Assembly (NCBI RefSeq): GCF_001665395.1
Contig: NZ_LZSG01000064.1
Span: 62,001 to 126,000, forward strand
Reading direction: 5' to 3'
From: Mycobacterium sp. 1164966.3
GTDB lineage: Bacteria > Actinomycetota > Actinomycetes > Mycobacteriales > Mycobacteriaceae
Length of the DNA: 64,000 nt
The position numbers were made by a program, and so were the translations under genes. Position 1 is the first letter of the stretch. Each line of letters opens with the position of its first letter. The notes under the pieces are model-generated. The model was not told the DNA's origin and did not search any database. It was given only the letters and a program-made list of their open reading frames with translations. Positions 43,379-64,000 of the stretch are shown here, in pieces.

Positions 43379-45977
43379 GCTGAGAGTTGTCGTCGGCGAC
43401 CGGCTCGAGCACGTGGATCTCGCCGGTACTACCGTCGACCTCGATGAGCGCGCCCGGCGGCAGGTGTCGAGTGGCTCCCTGCACGTCCACCACGCACGGA
43501 AACCCGAACTCGCGCGCTACCACGGCGGCATGCGACATGGGTCCGCCAAGCTCGGTCACCACGGCCGCGGCGTAACAGAAGGCGGCCGTGTATCCGACAT
43601 CGGTGACCTCGGCGACGAGGATCTCGCCGGGCAGCAGGTCGTCGATGGTCTCGGGCCGCACGATCCGCACCCGACCGCGGACCCGGCCCCCGCATACCCC
43701 GACACCACGCAGGGTGTCGCCGGCGGTCAGCACCGGCGACGACGGGCTCGACGGCTGCCAGCTTCCGCTGAATACCGTGGGCGGGACGACGGCGGTCAGC
43801 CTGCGTTGTTCGGCACGCCGACGGGCCACCAGCTCCGAAACGTCTTCTGGCAGCGCGTCCAACTCGTCGACCAGCAGGTAGAACACGTCGTCCGGATTGG
43901 CGAAGACACCGGCGTCGGCCGACCGGCGTCCGTATTCCCGCAGCAGGCCGCGTAGCACCCAGATCGCGCGCACCATCTTGTCGCGGCGGACTTCCCGGTC
44001 ACGCAGCTGACGTGCGGCCAGCGTCGCAATAGGCTTGGCGCGCAACGGAATCACGGGGTGCCGCGGTTCCGGCGCCGGCGGCGCGCTCAACGCCTTAGCC
44101 ACCATCCGGACCAGCAGCTCGGGATCGTCGGCGTAGCTGGTCGACAGCATCTCGACTTCCGCCGGGCCGCGGTGGCCGATCAGCGCCAGCTCGGCAAGTA
44201 CGGCGGCATGAAACTCGGGCACGTCGACCGCCAGCTTGTCCAGGCGCTCTCCCGGTTCAGCTAGCAGGGCCATCACATTCGGATCGCGTTGCGCGGCGGC
44301 CACCAACCGCTGCACCGCCTCCACCGACCGCGCACTGACCAAATCAGGTCCTGCCGGCGTCGTAGTGTCTCGGCCGCACAGGCCGCGCAACAACACGTTG
44401 AACGCTGCACACAGCATGAATGACGCAGACGCCAGCATCCATCCGTGCACGACGTGGTCGCGTGCCAACAAGATCAGGCTGAGCAGGCGGCGATCGTCGA
44501 GTGCGGTCGGGTCGCCACCGGCCAGCTCCTCCAGGCGATCGACGTCGGCGACGAAATCCTCAGTGTCACGGGGTGATCCGGCGCTAAGGCCCACCAGGTT
44601 GACGCCGAAGACCCCGATGTTGCGGAGGGTGCGCAGTTGTCTGCGCGCCCGTCCCGATTCGGACAGCGGACGATGCTCGCCGAACACCGGCAGCGATGCC
44701 ATGCTGGGGCCGAAAAATCCGCTGTTGCTGACGATCGTGGTGGGCTTGGCGAATGGCACCGTTTCGGCCATGAAATGCGCGGAGGTGATTGCGCCGTAAA
44801 GCCGATGTGCGAACACCGCAACGGTTCGCGCCGCGATTTCCTGCTGCACCACACCGCCTGGACGCAGTCGCTCGGCGATGGCCACGCCGCCCGCCCGCAG
44901 GCCACGTACCGTCGCCGATGCCGACGACGGTGAGAAGGGACCGGGCAGCGCCTCCGACAAGTTGGTCGCCAGATAGGTGGGGAAGCGCGGATCGATGGGC
45001 GTGTCGAATTCTCCGTTAACCCCTTCTGGGCCCGCCAATCTGGGTATCACGCCATCGTCGGCCGGTGCGTCGGGCGCGGGTAGATCTGAGATGTTGGCCA
45101 TCCGCCAGGGCAGTGCCACCACCCGTCGGCCGACGGCCACGCGGCCCCGCACCGTCAGCGCGAAGTCCTGGACGGATTCGTTGGCGTTCCAGGCGGTTCG
45201 GAATCCCCACTCGTCGCGCAGCAGCGTGGTGTCCAGCCGCGGGGCCCGTTGTATCAGTTCCAGTTCGGCGAAGGAGGCGACCCGCCGTCGCAGTCCTGAC
45301 GGCACGGCGGCCAGTGGCACGACGGGACGGCCGAGTGCCCGGGCGATTTCGCGAAATGTCAGCTCGCCGTGAGCAGCGAGATTGACCGGGCCGCTGCTTG
45401 TTTTGGGGTCCAGGACGGCGCGGGTCAGCAGCCGAAGCGCGTCGTCGAGATGGACGACCTGCACAGGGCGGTCCGCGGACCCGTCGACGTCGGGGAGCAC
45501 CGGCAAGGCCAGCACCTGGCGGACCCAATTGTCGACGTTTCGGCCGACGATGAGCGCGGGCCGGATCGCGACCCAGTGTGCGCCGGAGGCGGCGAGCATC
45601 TCCTCCGCCCGGGCCTTATACCGGCCTTCGGCCGCAGCGGGATCCAGAGCATGCGCTGACGAGACGAACACGATGCGCCCGGCGCCGGCCATCGCGTCGA
45701 GGATGTTTTGCATGCCTTCGATGTTGACTTGCTCGCTGATCCGTTCGTCTGGTCCGGAGCTCCTCGCCCAGGCGCCGTGCACGACGACATCCGCGCCTGC
45801 GACGACGCGCACGACGGCGGCCTGGTCGCGGATATCCGCGGCGACGAACTCAGCTGTGCTCGGCCAACTTCGGGGCCGATGGCGGGCAATTCCGGCTACC
45901 TGATGGCCCTGGCTGAGCAGCCGGGCGACCAGGCCGCGGCCGAGCACCCCGCCGGCCCCGGTGACCGCGATTCTCAC
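43368..45977 (-). CDS. SDR plus PEP-utilizing swivel domain protein (Rv2047c-like)
   Basis: The protein is 869 residues from GTG 45977 (VRIAVTGAGGVLGRGLVARLLSQG). The N-terminal 300 residues are an atypical SDR (NAD-dependent epimerase-like, VVVHGAWARSSGP, VFVSSAHALD). A long helical middle follows. Residues about 740-860 form a phosphohistidine swivel domain like that of PEP synthase and rifampin phosphotransferase (VTELGGPMSHAAVVAREFGFPCVVDV, catalytic His in MSHAAV). Thirty-four bases separate it from the pks12 stop, and the same gene follows pks12 in M. tuberculosis. No ATP-grasp half is present, so a full phosphotransfer reaction would need a partner. Confidence 0.85.
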   Translation of the reverse strand: MRIAVTGAGGVLGRGLVARLLSQGHQVAGIARHRPRSWPSTAEFVAADIRDQAAVVRVVAGADVVVHGAWARSSGPDERISEQVNIEGMQNILDAMAGAGRIVFVSSAHALDPAAAEGRYKARAEEMLAASGAHWVAIRPALIVGRNVDNWVRQVLALPVLPDVDGSADRPVQVVHLDDALRLLTRAVLDPKTSSGPVNLAAHGELTFREIARALGRPVVPLAAVPSGLRRRVASFAELELIQRAPRLDTTLLRDEWGFRTAWNANESVQDFALTVRGRVAVGRRVVALPWRMANISDLPAPDAPADDGVIPRLAGPEGVNGEFDTPIDPRFPTYLATNLSEALPGPFSPSSASATVRGLRAGGVAIAERLRPGGVVQQEIAARTVAVFAHRLYGAITSAHFMAETVPFAKPTTIVSNSGFFGPSMASLPVFGEHRPLSESGRARRQLRTLRNIGVFGVNLVGLSAGSPRDTEDFVADVDRLEELAGGDPTALDDRRLLSLILLARDHVVHGWMLASASFMLCAAFNVLLRGLCGRDTTTPAGPDLVSARSVEAVQRLVAAAQRDPNVMALLAEPGERLDKLAVDVPEFHAAVLAELALIGHRGPAEVEMLSTSYADDPELLVRMVAKALSAPPAPEPRHPVIPLRAKPIATLAARQLRDREVRRDKMVRAIWVLRGLLREYGRRSADAGVFANPDDVFYLLVDELDALPEDVSELVARRRAEQRRLTAVVPPTVFSGSWQPSSPSSPVLTAGDTLRGVGVCGGRVRGRVRIVRPETIDDLLPGEILVAEVTDVGYTAAFCYAAAVVTELGGPMSHAAVVAREFGFPCVVDVQGATRHLPPGALIEVDGSTGEIHVLEPVADDNSQLSS

Positions 45978-46011
45978 CGAGTAACCTCGGGTAGCTGCTG
46001 GTCGTTCATGC

Positions 46012-58533
<12,522 letters not shown>

Positions 58534-58878
58534 CGCTAACCTCGCCTAACCTCAACCAAAAGTTGGCCGCCTTCAACCGCCGCACGCGAGTCAAAGTTTT
58601 GCTGCACGACCGACCACAGGGACCCCGAAGGATGTTGTCGTGCTGCTCGCCGACCCAAGAATCTCGCTGGTGAGTATGGCCAACTCCGGCGCGATTTCAA
58701 AACGTCCGATACTCCCAGTTGCTACGCGAAGAACTCGACCGGCTCACACGGCGAGGTGTGCGGTTCCCGTCCGGCGACTACGCCGGACCCGCCGCCCATG
58801 CCGCGACTGTACCGGGGAACCCGTCGGCCATGGTCAGTCGCATGTCGGCGTGGTCTTCGCGGGCCGGGTCGTCCCGAA
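58534..58878. other. 345-base interval upstream of pks12
   Basis: No convincing gene is seen on either strand. It separates the Rv2049c-like gene from pks12 on the minus strand and should contain the pks12 promoter. A GC hairpin occurs at 58769-58788 (GTCCGGCG, ACTA, complement); it lacks a T run, so termination is only a possibility. Confidence 0.5.
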
Positions 58879-59247
58879 TCAGACACCGACCCGGCGCCAG
58901 CCGTCGGCGGCCCTCGCAGCCTTGACCAGGGCATCGCACAATTCGCGTAATTCGGTAGCCCCGGCTCCCTCGTCGAGCGCGGTCGCGACATCCTCCGCCG
59001 CGCATCGCACCTGGTAGACGCGGTCTGAGAGGTCGGCGGCGTCGTCGGCCGACAGCACCACCGCGTCGGCGGGCAGCGCCAGCGCGCCCCCGGCCCCACC
59101 GCGGCTGATCAAGGCTCGCTGCTCATAAGCGCGCTGCCGGCAGGACTGACGGCAGTACTGACGGCGACGGCCCATCCCAGTGTCGGTGACGTTCCTCCCA
59201 CACCAGCGGCACGGTTGGGGTCTGGCGCGACGCTTGGCAAGGGTCAC
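58879..59247 (-). CDS. Small zinc-ribbon-like protein (Rv2049c-like)
   Basis: The protein is 122 residues from GTG 59247; the longer frame upstream covers the rbpA promoter and is rejected. The N-terminus has PCRWCGRNVTDTGMGRRRQYCRQSCRQRAYEQRALI, a C-x2-C...C-x3-C pattern with many arginines, suggesting a zinc-binding nucleic-acid contact. The rest is a helical acidic domain (DAADLSDRVYQVRCAAEDVATALDEG). It matches Rv2049c by position between pks12 and rbpA. Function unknown. It diverges from rbpA. Confidence 0.8.
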   Translation of the reverse strand: MTLAKRRARPQPCRWCGRNVTDTGMGRRRQYCRQSCRQRAYEQRALISRGGAGGALALPADAVVLSADDAADLSDRVYQVRCAAEDVATALDEGAGATELRELCDALVKAARAADGWRRVGV

Positions 59248-59335
59248 GCCAGCCGACTTTAGTCCGGCACGGCCCCGGATCCCGGTATCATTGACGTTCG
59301 CGAATGATCGCGTCGCACTCGCCCGGCGCCCACCC

Positions 59336-59362
59336 GGGAACTGCGCCGCCCGTCGCAACGTT
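59336..59362 (+). promoter_or_regulatory. SigE-type promoter of rbpA
   Basis: GGGAACT (59336-59342), 16 bases, CGTT (59359-59362) fits the mycobacterial SigE consensus GGGAAC-Y with 15-16 base spacing and CGTT. rbpA has been reported in the SigE regulon of M. tuberculosis. The leader would be about 57 bases. Confidence 0.65.
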
Positions 59363-59425
59363 TGCCAAGCGAAGAGAATCGCCACTACCCGAGCCCAAGA
59401 GCTCAGGACCAAAGGAGTAACGCCG

Positions 59426-59761
59426 ATGGCAGATCGCGTCCTGAGGGGCAGTCGCCTCGGAGCCGTGAGCTATGAGACTGACCGCAACCATGACCTGGCG
59501 CCGCGTCAGATAGCCCGATACCGCACCGACAACGGCGAAGAGTTCGAGGTTCCGTTCGCCGACGACGCCGACATCCCGGGCACCTGGTTGTGCCGCAACG
59601 GCATGGAAGGCACCTTGATCGAGGGTGACCTGCCCGAGCCGAAGAAGGTCAAGCCACCGCGCACGCACTGGGACATGCTGCTGGAACGCCGCACGGTCGA
59701 AGAACTCGAAGAGCTGCTCAAGGAACGCCTCGAGCTGATCAGGTCACGCCGGCGCGGCTGA
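59426..59761 (+). CDS. rbpA: RNA polymerase-binding protein RbpA
   Basis: The protein is 111 residues from ATG 59426, behind AAAGGAG. It is the same length as M. tuberculosis RbpA. The core domain includes RGSRLGAVSYETDRNHDLAPRQ and FEVPFADDADIPGTWLCRNGMEGTLIEG, and the C-terminal sigma-interacting helix is THWDMLLERRTVEELEELLKERLELI. RbpA binds RNA polymerase and group 1/2 sigma factors and stabilises open complexes. A longer frame starting at 59180 is rejected in favour of the promoter and ribosome site. Confidence 0.96.
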   Translation: MADRVLRGSRLGAVSYETDRNHDLAPRQIARYRTDNGEEFEVPFADDADIPGTWLCRNGMEGTLIEGDLPEPKKVKPPRTHWDMLLERRTVEELEELLKERLELIRSRRRG

Positions 59762-59788
59762 CGCCGCGTAGACGCGCCCGCCGACGGT

Positions 59789-60565
59789 TTACCGGGTCTG
59801 GGCGCGCGCTGCCCGTGCGCGGTTGAGTCTGCCCTCGACGCCCCACCGCGTGACTTTGAAGAGCGCCTCGCGGATATTGGATCCGCTCATCTTGGACACG
59901 CCAAGCTCGCGCTCGGTGAAAGTGATCGGCACTTCGACGACGAGGAACCCGTTGTTCACCGTGCGCCAGGTCATCTCGATCTGGAAGCAGTAGCCCTTGG
60001 AGTCGACGGTGTCCAGGTCGATGGCCTCCAGCACCTCGCGGCGGTATGCCCGGTAGCCCGCGGTGATGTCGTGCACGCCGATTCCCAGCGCCACCCGCGA
60101 ATAGGTGTTGGCGGTCTTGGACAATGCCAGCCGCCGCCAGGGCCAGTTCCGTACCGTCCCCCCGTCGACATAACGCGAACCGATGGCCAAGTCGGCTCCG
60201 GTGTCGACGGCGTCCAGCAGCCGGTGCAGCTGTTCGGGCGCATGGCTGCCGTCGGCGTCCATCTCGACCAGCACCGAGTACTCACGACTCATCCCCCAGG
60301 CGAATCCCTCGAGGTAAGCCGCACCCAGGCCGTTCTTGGCTGTGCGGTGCATGACGTGGGTGCGGCCGGGCTCGGCCTGCGCCAGCTCGTCGGCGAGACG
60401 TCCGGTGCCGTCGGGGCTGTTGTCGTCGACGATGAGCAGGTGCACGTCGGGACATGCTTCCCTGAGCCGTCGATGGATCAGCGGCAGGTTCTCCCGTTCG
60501 TTGAAGGTGGGGATGATCACCAGGACGCGCTGGCTCGGACGATTGCCCGGCTGGCCGGTGGTCAT
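59789..60565 (-). CDS. ppm1: Polyprenol monophosphomannose synthase
   Basis: This 258-residue GT2 glycosyltransferase has VLVIIPTFNERENLPLIHRRL, DDNSPDGTGRLADEL and the metal-binding VEMDADGSHAPEQL. RELGVSKMSGSNIREALFKVTRWG follows as the C-terminal amphipathic segment. It transfers mannose from GDP-mannose to polyprenyl phosphate to feed lipomannan and lipoprotein glycosylation. In M. tuberculosis it is the C-terminal domain of a fused Ppm1. Here it overlaps lnt by ATGA. Confidence 0.95.
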   Translation of the reverse strand: MTTGQPGNRPSQRVLVIIPTFNERENLPLIHRRLREACPDVHLLIVDDNSPDGTGRLADELAQAEPGRTHVMHRTAKNGLGAAYLEGFAWGMSREYSVLVEMDADGSHAPEQLHRLLDAVDTGADLAIGSRYVDGGTVRNWPWRRLALSKTANTYSRVALGIGVHDITAGYRAYRREVLEAIDLDTVDSKGYCFQIEMTWRTVNNGFLVVEVPITFTERELGVSKMSGSNIREALFKVTRWGVEGRLNRARAARAQTR

Positions 60566-62730
60566 GAGGCTCCTTTGTGTCGCTGGATGTGACGCGGCGG
60601 TCCGCCGTTCGTGTCGTGCCCGTCCGTTTCGTGCCCGTCCGTGTCGTGGCCGTCCGTGTCGTGGCCGTCCGTGTCGTGGCCGTCCGTGTCGTGGGGAGTG
60701 TAGTCACCGGCCCCACGGGGCGCAGCGTCCGTGAGGTCCGGGATGTCCTCGTGGGGCGCATCTGAACCCTCTGCGTCAGCCTGCGGCGCGGAAGCTGATT
60801 CCTCGGCCTCGCTCGGGCGGACGCCGGAGTTGTGCGGCTCGCCTGGGGACCGCAACCTGAGACGAATCCGACGCGGGAACCATCCATTGTGCCGTATTGC
60901 GACCAGAATGACGGCCCCGGCCGCCCCGACCAGGATCCACTGCAAGATGGGAGCCCATCGGGTCGCCGGAGTCAGCGTCGTCTTCAGGCGTACCTGATTG
61001 TCCAGGTAGGCCGGCTGAAAGAAGTCTGTCCGGGCCAATTCGCGGCCGTCGGGAGCGATCAGCGCACTGATCCCGGTGGTGCCCGCGACGATCACGTAGC
61101 GGTCGTGCTCCACGGCCCTGACCTTGGCGAAGGCCAGCTGTTGTTCGCTCATCGTCTGGTTGAAGGTGGCGTTGTTGCTGGGCACGGACAGCAGCTGGGC
61201 ACCGTTGCGGACCGCCTTCCGCGGCTCGCGGTCGAAGATGACTTCCCAGCAGGTAGCCACCCCGACCGGCACACCGCCGACCTGCACGACGTCGGTGCTG
61301 GCGCGCGGCACGAAATGGCCGGCCCGGTTGGCATAACCGGAGAGATGCCGGAAGAGCCACGGCATGGGCAGGTATTCGCCGAATGGCTGCACGATTTCTT
61401 TGTCATGACGGTCGGCCGGTCCGGTCTTCGGATTCCAAACGATCACCGTGTTGGTGAACTCGGGGGCTTCTTGCGGCCGATCTGGCACGTCGAGGACGGT
61501 GCCCACCAGAATCGGCGCGCCGATCATTCTGGCCGCCTCCGAGATCTGCTGGCCGGCGTCGGGGTTGAGCAGCGGGTCGACGTCGGACGAGTCCTCCGGC
61601 CAGATCACGAATTGCGGCTGCGGCGCGGCGCCCCTGCGCACGTCCTCCGCCAGCCGCAGCGTCTCCTGGACGTGGTTGTCCAATACGGCGCGGCGCTGTG
61701 CGTTGAAGTCGAGGCCGAGCCGCGGCACGTTGCCCTGCACGACGGCGACGGTCACGGTGGGTTCATCGCCGGATCCGTTACCCGCACGCCGCACGCCCGG
61801 CCAGACGACCATGGCGCCGAGCAGTACCAGGCAGATACAGATTCCCGGCAGCAGCACCGCAGGCGGCCGCGGGACCGCTTGGGCTGCCGGGGCTTCCGGG
61901 TTTTGGGAGGCGTGCAGGCTCGGCAGGCCGGGCAGCTGGCCACCCGATTTGAACCACTCCACGATTTCCAGCGCGATCGCGGCGAGGCTGCAGCCGACCA
62001 GAACGATCGCCGTGGAGAGCAACGGGACGCCACCGGCCTGGACCAACGGCAAAAACGGGCCGCTGGCTTGGCCGTAGGCGACCGATCCCCACGGAAAGCC
62101 GCCGAACGGAACTGTCGACTTCAGCCACTCCTGCGCCGCCCATAACACGGCAAACCACAACGGCCAGCCGGGCAACCTGCGCACCACGACAGCGAACAAG
62201 CCGAACAGAGCTGGAAACAGGGCCGAAACCGTCGCCAACGCCAGCCAGGGCACGGCACCCACCAGCAGGCTTATCCATGGCAGCAGCGGCACATAGAAGG
62301 TCAGCCCGAACAGGAACCCGTAACCCGCCCCACCTACCAGCGTCGTCTCGGGCCGGGTAAGCACCCAGGAGAACAGTGCGAAGGCGACGACGGCGGCCCA
62401 CCACCAGTTCGTCGTCGGAAAGCTGGTGAAGAGCAGCGCCCCGGCTGTGATGGTGACCACCAGCCGCGGCACTCGCGGCACCAGCGCTGCGGCCGCGGCG
62501 CGGACTCGATCTGCCGGGACCCCGCGGGGATGCGCGTCCGCGTCGACGTGGTCCTCGTCAGGTGCCGGTGCCGCCGCGGCAGCACCAGGCTGCGGGCCGC
62601 TGTGATCGCTGGGTTCGGGGTCAGCCGCGTCGGTCGCCACTCCGACGTCGGGAGTGGCTATGACTGCTTCCTCCGAGGGGGCAGCCTGGTCGCGCTCGAC
62701 TGGCCGTTTCCGCCGGGCGTGCTTAGCCAT
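60562..62730 (-). CDS. lnt: Apolipoprotein N-acyltransferase with variable C-terminal tail
   Basis: This 722-residue protein has an N-terminal disordered, acidic region (residues 1-75), then membrane helices and a carbon-nitrogen hydrolase domain. Catalytic residues are visible as glutamate in FVIWPEDSSDV, lysine in RHDKEIVQPFGEYLPMPWL and cysteine in VGVATCWEVIFD. It N-acylates lipoproteins in the plasma membrane. The C-terminal 90 residues are hydrophilic and end with six HDTDG-like repeats. In M. tuberculosis this protein is fused to Ppm1. Its start overlaps the amidohydrolase stop by 8 bases. Confidence 0.93.
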   Translation of the reverse strand: MAKHARRKRPVERDQAAPSEEAVIATPDVGVATDAADPEPSDHSGPQPGAAAAAPAPDEDHVDADAHPRGVPADRVRAAAAALVPRVPRLVVTITAGALLFTSFPTTNWWWAAVVAFALFSWVLTRPETTLVGGAGYGFLFGLTFYVPLLPWISLLVGAVPWLALATVSALFPALFGLFAVVVRRLPGWPLWFAVLWAAQEWLKSTVPFGGFPWGSVAYGQASGPFLPLVQAGGVPLLSTAIVLVGCSLAAIALEIVEWFKSGGQLPGLPSLHASQNPEAPAAQAVPRPPAVLLPGICICLVLLGAMVVWPGVRRAGNGSGDEPTVTVAVVQGNVPRLGLDFNAQRRAVLDNHVQETLRLAEDVRRGAAPQPQFVIWPEDSSDVDPLLNPDAGQQISEAARMIGAPILVGTVLDVPDRPQEAPEFTNTVIVWNPKTGPADRHDKEIVQPFGEYLPMPWLFRHLSGYANRAGHFVPRASTDVVQVGGVPVGVATCWEVIFDREPRKAVRNGAQLLSVPSNNATFNQTMSEQQLAFAKVRAVEHDRYVIVAGTTGISALIAPDGRELARTDFFQPAYLDNQVRLKTTLTPATRWAPILQWILVGAAGAVILVAIRHNGWFPRRIRLRLRSPGEPHNSGVRPSEAEESASAPQADAEGSDAPHEDIPDLTDAAPRGAGDYTPHDTDGHDTDGHDTDGHDTDGHETDGHDTNGGPPRHIQRHKGAS
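60604..60693 (-). repeat. Six 15-bp tandem repeats in lnt
   Basis: Six units with period 15 (plus strand GCCGTCCGTGTCGTG and close variants) code HDTDG x4, HETDG and HDTNG. Units at 60649-60693 are identical. Length variation between strains would keep the frame. Confidence 0.92.
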
Positions 62731-64000
62731 GGATGACTACGCCCCGATGCACTGTTCGGCGGCAACGCGGCAATGCGTCCGTCGGGCCCAGCCGCGGCAA
62801 GGCAGGCACCCGGGAACGCGGATCGGTGGACCAACGCTGGACGGCATCGTGCGGCGCGGTGACGTCGAGGGCGCCGGCATCCCACACGGCATACGAGGCC
62901 ATCGCGCCAGGGACCAGGGTTCCGGTCCTGCCGTCCCGGACCCCGGCGGCCCGCCAGCCACCCCGGGTGGCGGCCGCGAACGCCGCCCGCGCCGAAATCG
63001 CGCTGCCCGGTGTGCGGTGATTGACCGCCGCGCGCACGCTTTCCCACGGGTCGATCCCGGTCACCGGGGCGTCGGAACCGAGTGCGAGTGGCACGCCTTG
63101 GGATGCTAACAGCGCTAACGGGTTGAGTTCGCTGCCTCGATCGGCCCCGAGGCGACGGGCGTACATGCCGTCGACGCCGCCCCACAGCGCGTCGAAATTC
63201 GGCTGGACGCTGGCAATGACGCCCCATGCGCCAAGCTTTGCGGCCTGGTCCGCATCAACCATTTCCAGATGCTCCAGACGGTGACCGCAACGGGCGACAG
63301 CCGCCACACCGAGATCCGCGACGACGCGTTCGAAGGCGGCGACGGCCGCCGAGACCGCGGCATCGCCGATGACGTGGAAACCCGCGGTCACCTCCGCCTC
63401 GGTGCAGGCGCGCAGGTGCGCTTCGACGGCGTCCGGCTCGAGGCGGCAGGTGCCTGTGCAGTTCGGCGCGTCGGCGTAGGGCTCGTGCAGCCACGCGGTT
63501 CGCGAGCCGAGCGCTCCGTCGACGAACAGATCACCCGCCAGCCCGCGGGCTCCGGTCTGCGCTATCAATTCGTGCGCCTGCGCGGGTGTGGTCACCGCCT
63601 GTCCCCAGTAGCCGATCACCTCCACGCCGTGGTCGAGGCCTAGCAACTGCAACCAGTCGTCGAGCCCGGCGATCTCGGGTCCGGCGCATTCGTGCACCGC
63701 GACGATGCCTGCCGCGGCGACGGCTTGCAGCGCGGCGGTCCTGGCCTCGGACAGCTGGTCGGTCGTCAGCAGGTCACGGGCGACGGCTCGGGCCAGGTGG
63801 TGGGCATCTTCGACCAGCGGCTGTTCGGTGTGATAACCGGCCGTAGTGGACAGCCCGGGGACCCGGTTGCGCAACCCGCCTGACGCCAGCGCGGAGTGCA
63901 CGTCGACGCGGGTCAGATAGGCGGGCCGGTCACCCAGCACGGCGTCCAAATCGCCGGTGCTCGGTGGGGCGTTTTCGGGCCACGACGACTCATCCCAGCC
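62723..64000 (-). CDS. Amidohydrolase family 3 (YtcJ-like), 5' end outside window
   Basis: About 425 residues are visible, with the N-terminal part beyond the right edge. The reading continues through the edge as SSWPENAPPSTGDLDAVLGDRPAYLTRVDVHSALA. Motifs include VDGALGSRTAWLHEPYAD, AGFHVIGDAAVSAAVAAFE, HRLEHLEMVDADQ, ASVQPNFDALWGG and LALGSDAPVTGIDPW. The last is the metal-ligand aspartate loop of YtcJ-type amidohydrolases. The gene lies where M. tuberculosis has Rv2052c. Substrate unknown. Confidence 0.88.
   Translation of the reverse strand, partial: GWDESSWPENAPPSTGDLDAVLGDRPAYLTRVDVHSALASGGLRNRVPGLSTTAGYHTEQPLVEDAHHLARAVARDLLTTDQLSEARTAALQAVAAAGIVAVHECAGPEIAGLDDWLQLLGLDHGVEVIGYWGQAVTTPAQAHELIAQTGARGLAGDLFVDGALGSRTAWLHEPYADAPNCTGTCRLEPDAVEAHLRACTEAEVTAGFHVIGDAAVSAAVAAFERVVADLGVAAVARCGHRLEHLEMVDADQAAKLGAWGVIASVQPNFDALWGGVDGMYARRLGADRGSELNPLALLASQGVPLALGSDAPVTGIDPWESVRAAVNHRTPGSAISARAAFAAATRGGWRAAGVRDGRTGTLVPGAMASYAVWDAGALDVTAPHDAVQRWSTDPRSRVPALPRLGPTDALPRCRRTVHRGVVIHG

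Noticed and set aside
59180..59425. Longer rbpA reading frame
   Set aside because: It would overlap the divergent gene and the promoter, and the 111-residue form matches the known RbpA length.

Overview
The window is a high-GC actinobacterial chromosome segment from a non-tuberculous Mycobacterium. The right third carries the gene order known from M. tuberculosis Rv2038c to Rv2052c: sugar-type ABC transporter, Rv2042c-like gene, pncA, lipT, lppI, Rv2047c-like gene, pks12, Rv2049c-like gene, rbpA, and ppm1 with lnt. Ppm1 and Lnt are two overlapping genes here rather than the single fusion of M. tuberculosis, and extra genes sit inside the block, so this is not the tuberculosis complex. I cannot name the species from sequence alone.

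Left part (1-30 kb) is accessory and mosaic. It holds a partial RibD/DHFR-like gene, small DUF1801 genes, several TetR regulators with recognisable palindromic operators next to divergent enzymes, a two-part internally duplicated membrane protein, an N-acetylglutaminylglutamine synthetase-like GNAT/ATP-grasp enzyme, a DedA and a TerC membrane protein, an HchA/Hsp31 chaperone-deglycase, a TPR protein, an acyl-CoA dehydrogenase broken by a 5-bp tandem duplication, an SDR, an FAD oxidoreductase with an acyl-ACP thioesterase, and a TetR/ferritin-like pair. There is also an orphan TnpB-like gene, an acyltransferase-3, a three-gene meta-cleavage aromatic operon (VOC dioxygenase, FAH hydrolase, FAD hydroxylase) under a TetR with paired operators, and a group I truncated haemoglobin. 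Between 5.7 and 6.2 kb two divergent genes have both lost their 5' halves.

Middle part (30-46 kb) holds a DUF3097 gene that appears to start with CTG, the four-gene ABC importer with translationally coupled genes, an ECF41-like sigma factor facing a DoxX-like gene with a matching promoter, the Rv2042c-like gene and pncA, a DoxX protein with long helical repeats, gluconokinase, a kinase-like/lipocalin-like fusion, lipT, lppI and the SDR/PEP-swivel fusion Rv2047c.

Right part (46-64 kb) is dominated by the 12.5-kb pks12. Its two full reducing modules have AT motifs predicting methylmalonyl then malonyl use, as expected for mycoketide synthesis. An 817-bp block is almost identical between the modules. 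Then come a small zinc-ribbon-like gene, rbpA with a SigE-type promoter, ppm1, lnt with a 15-bp minisatellite, and a partial amidohydrolase.

No tRNA, rRNA, CRISPR array, prophage or complete insertion sequence was recognised.
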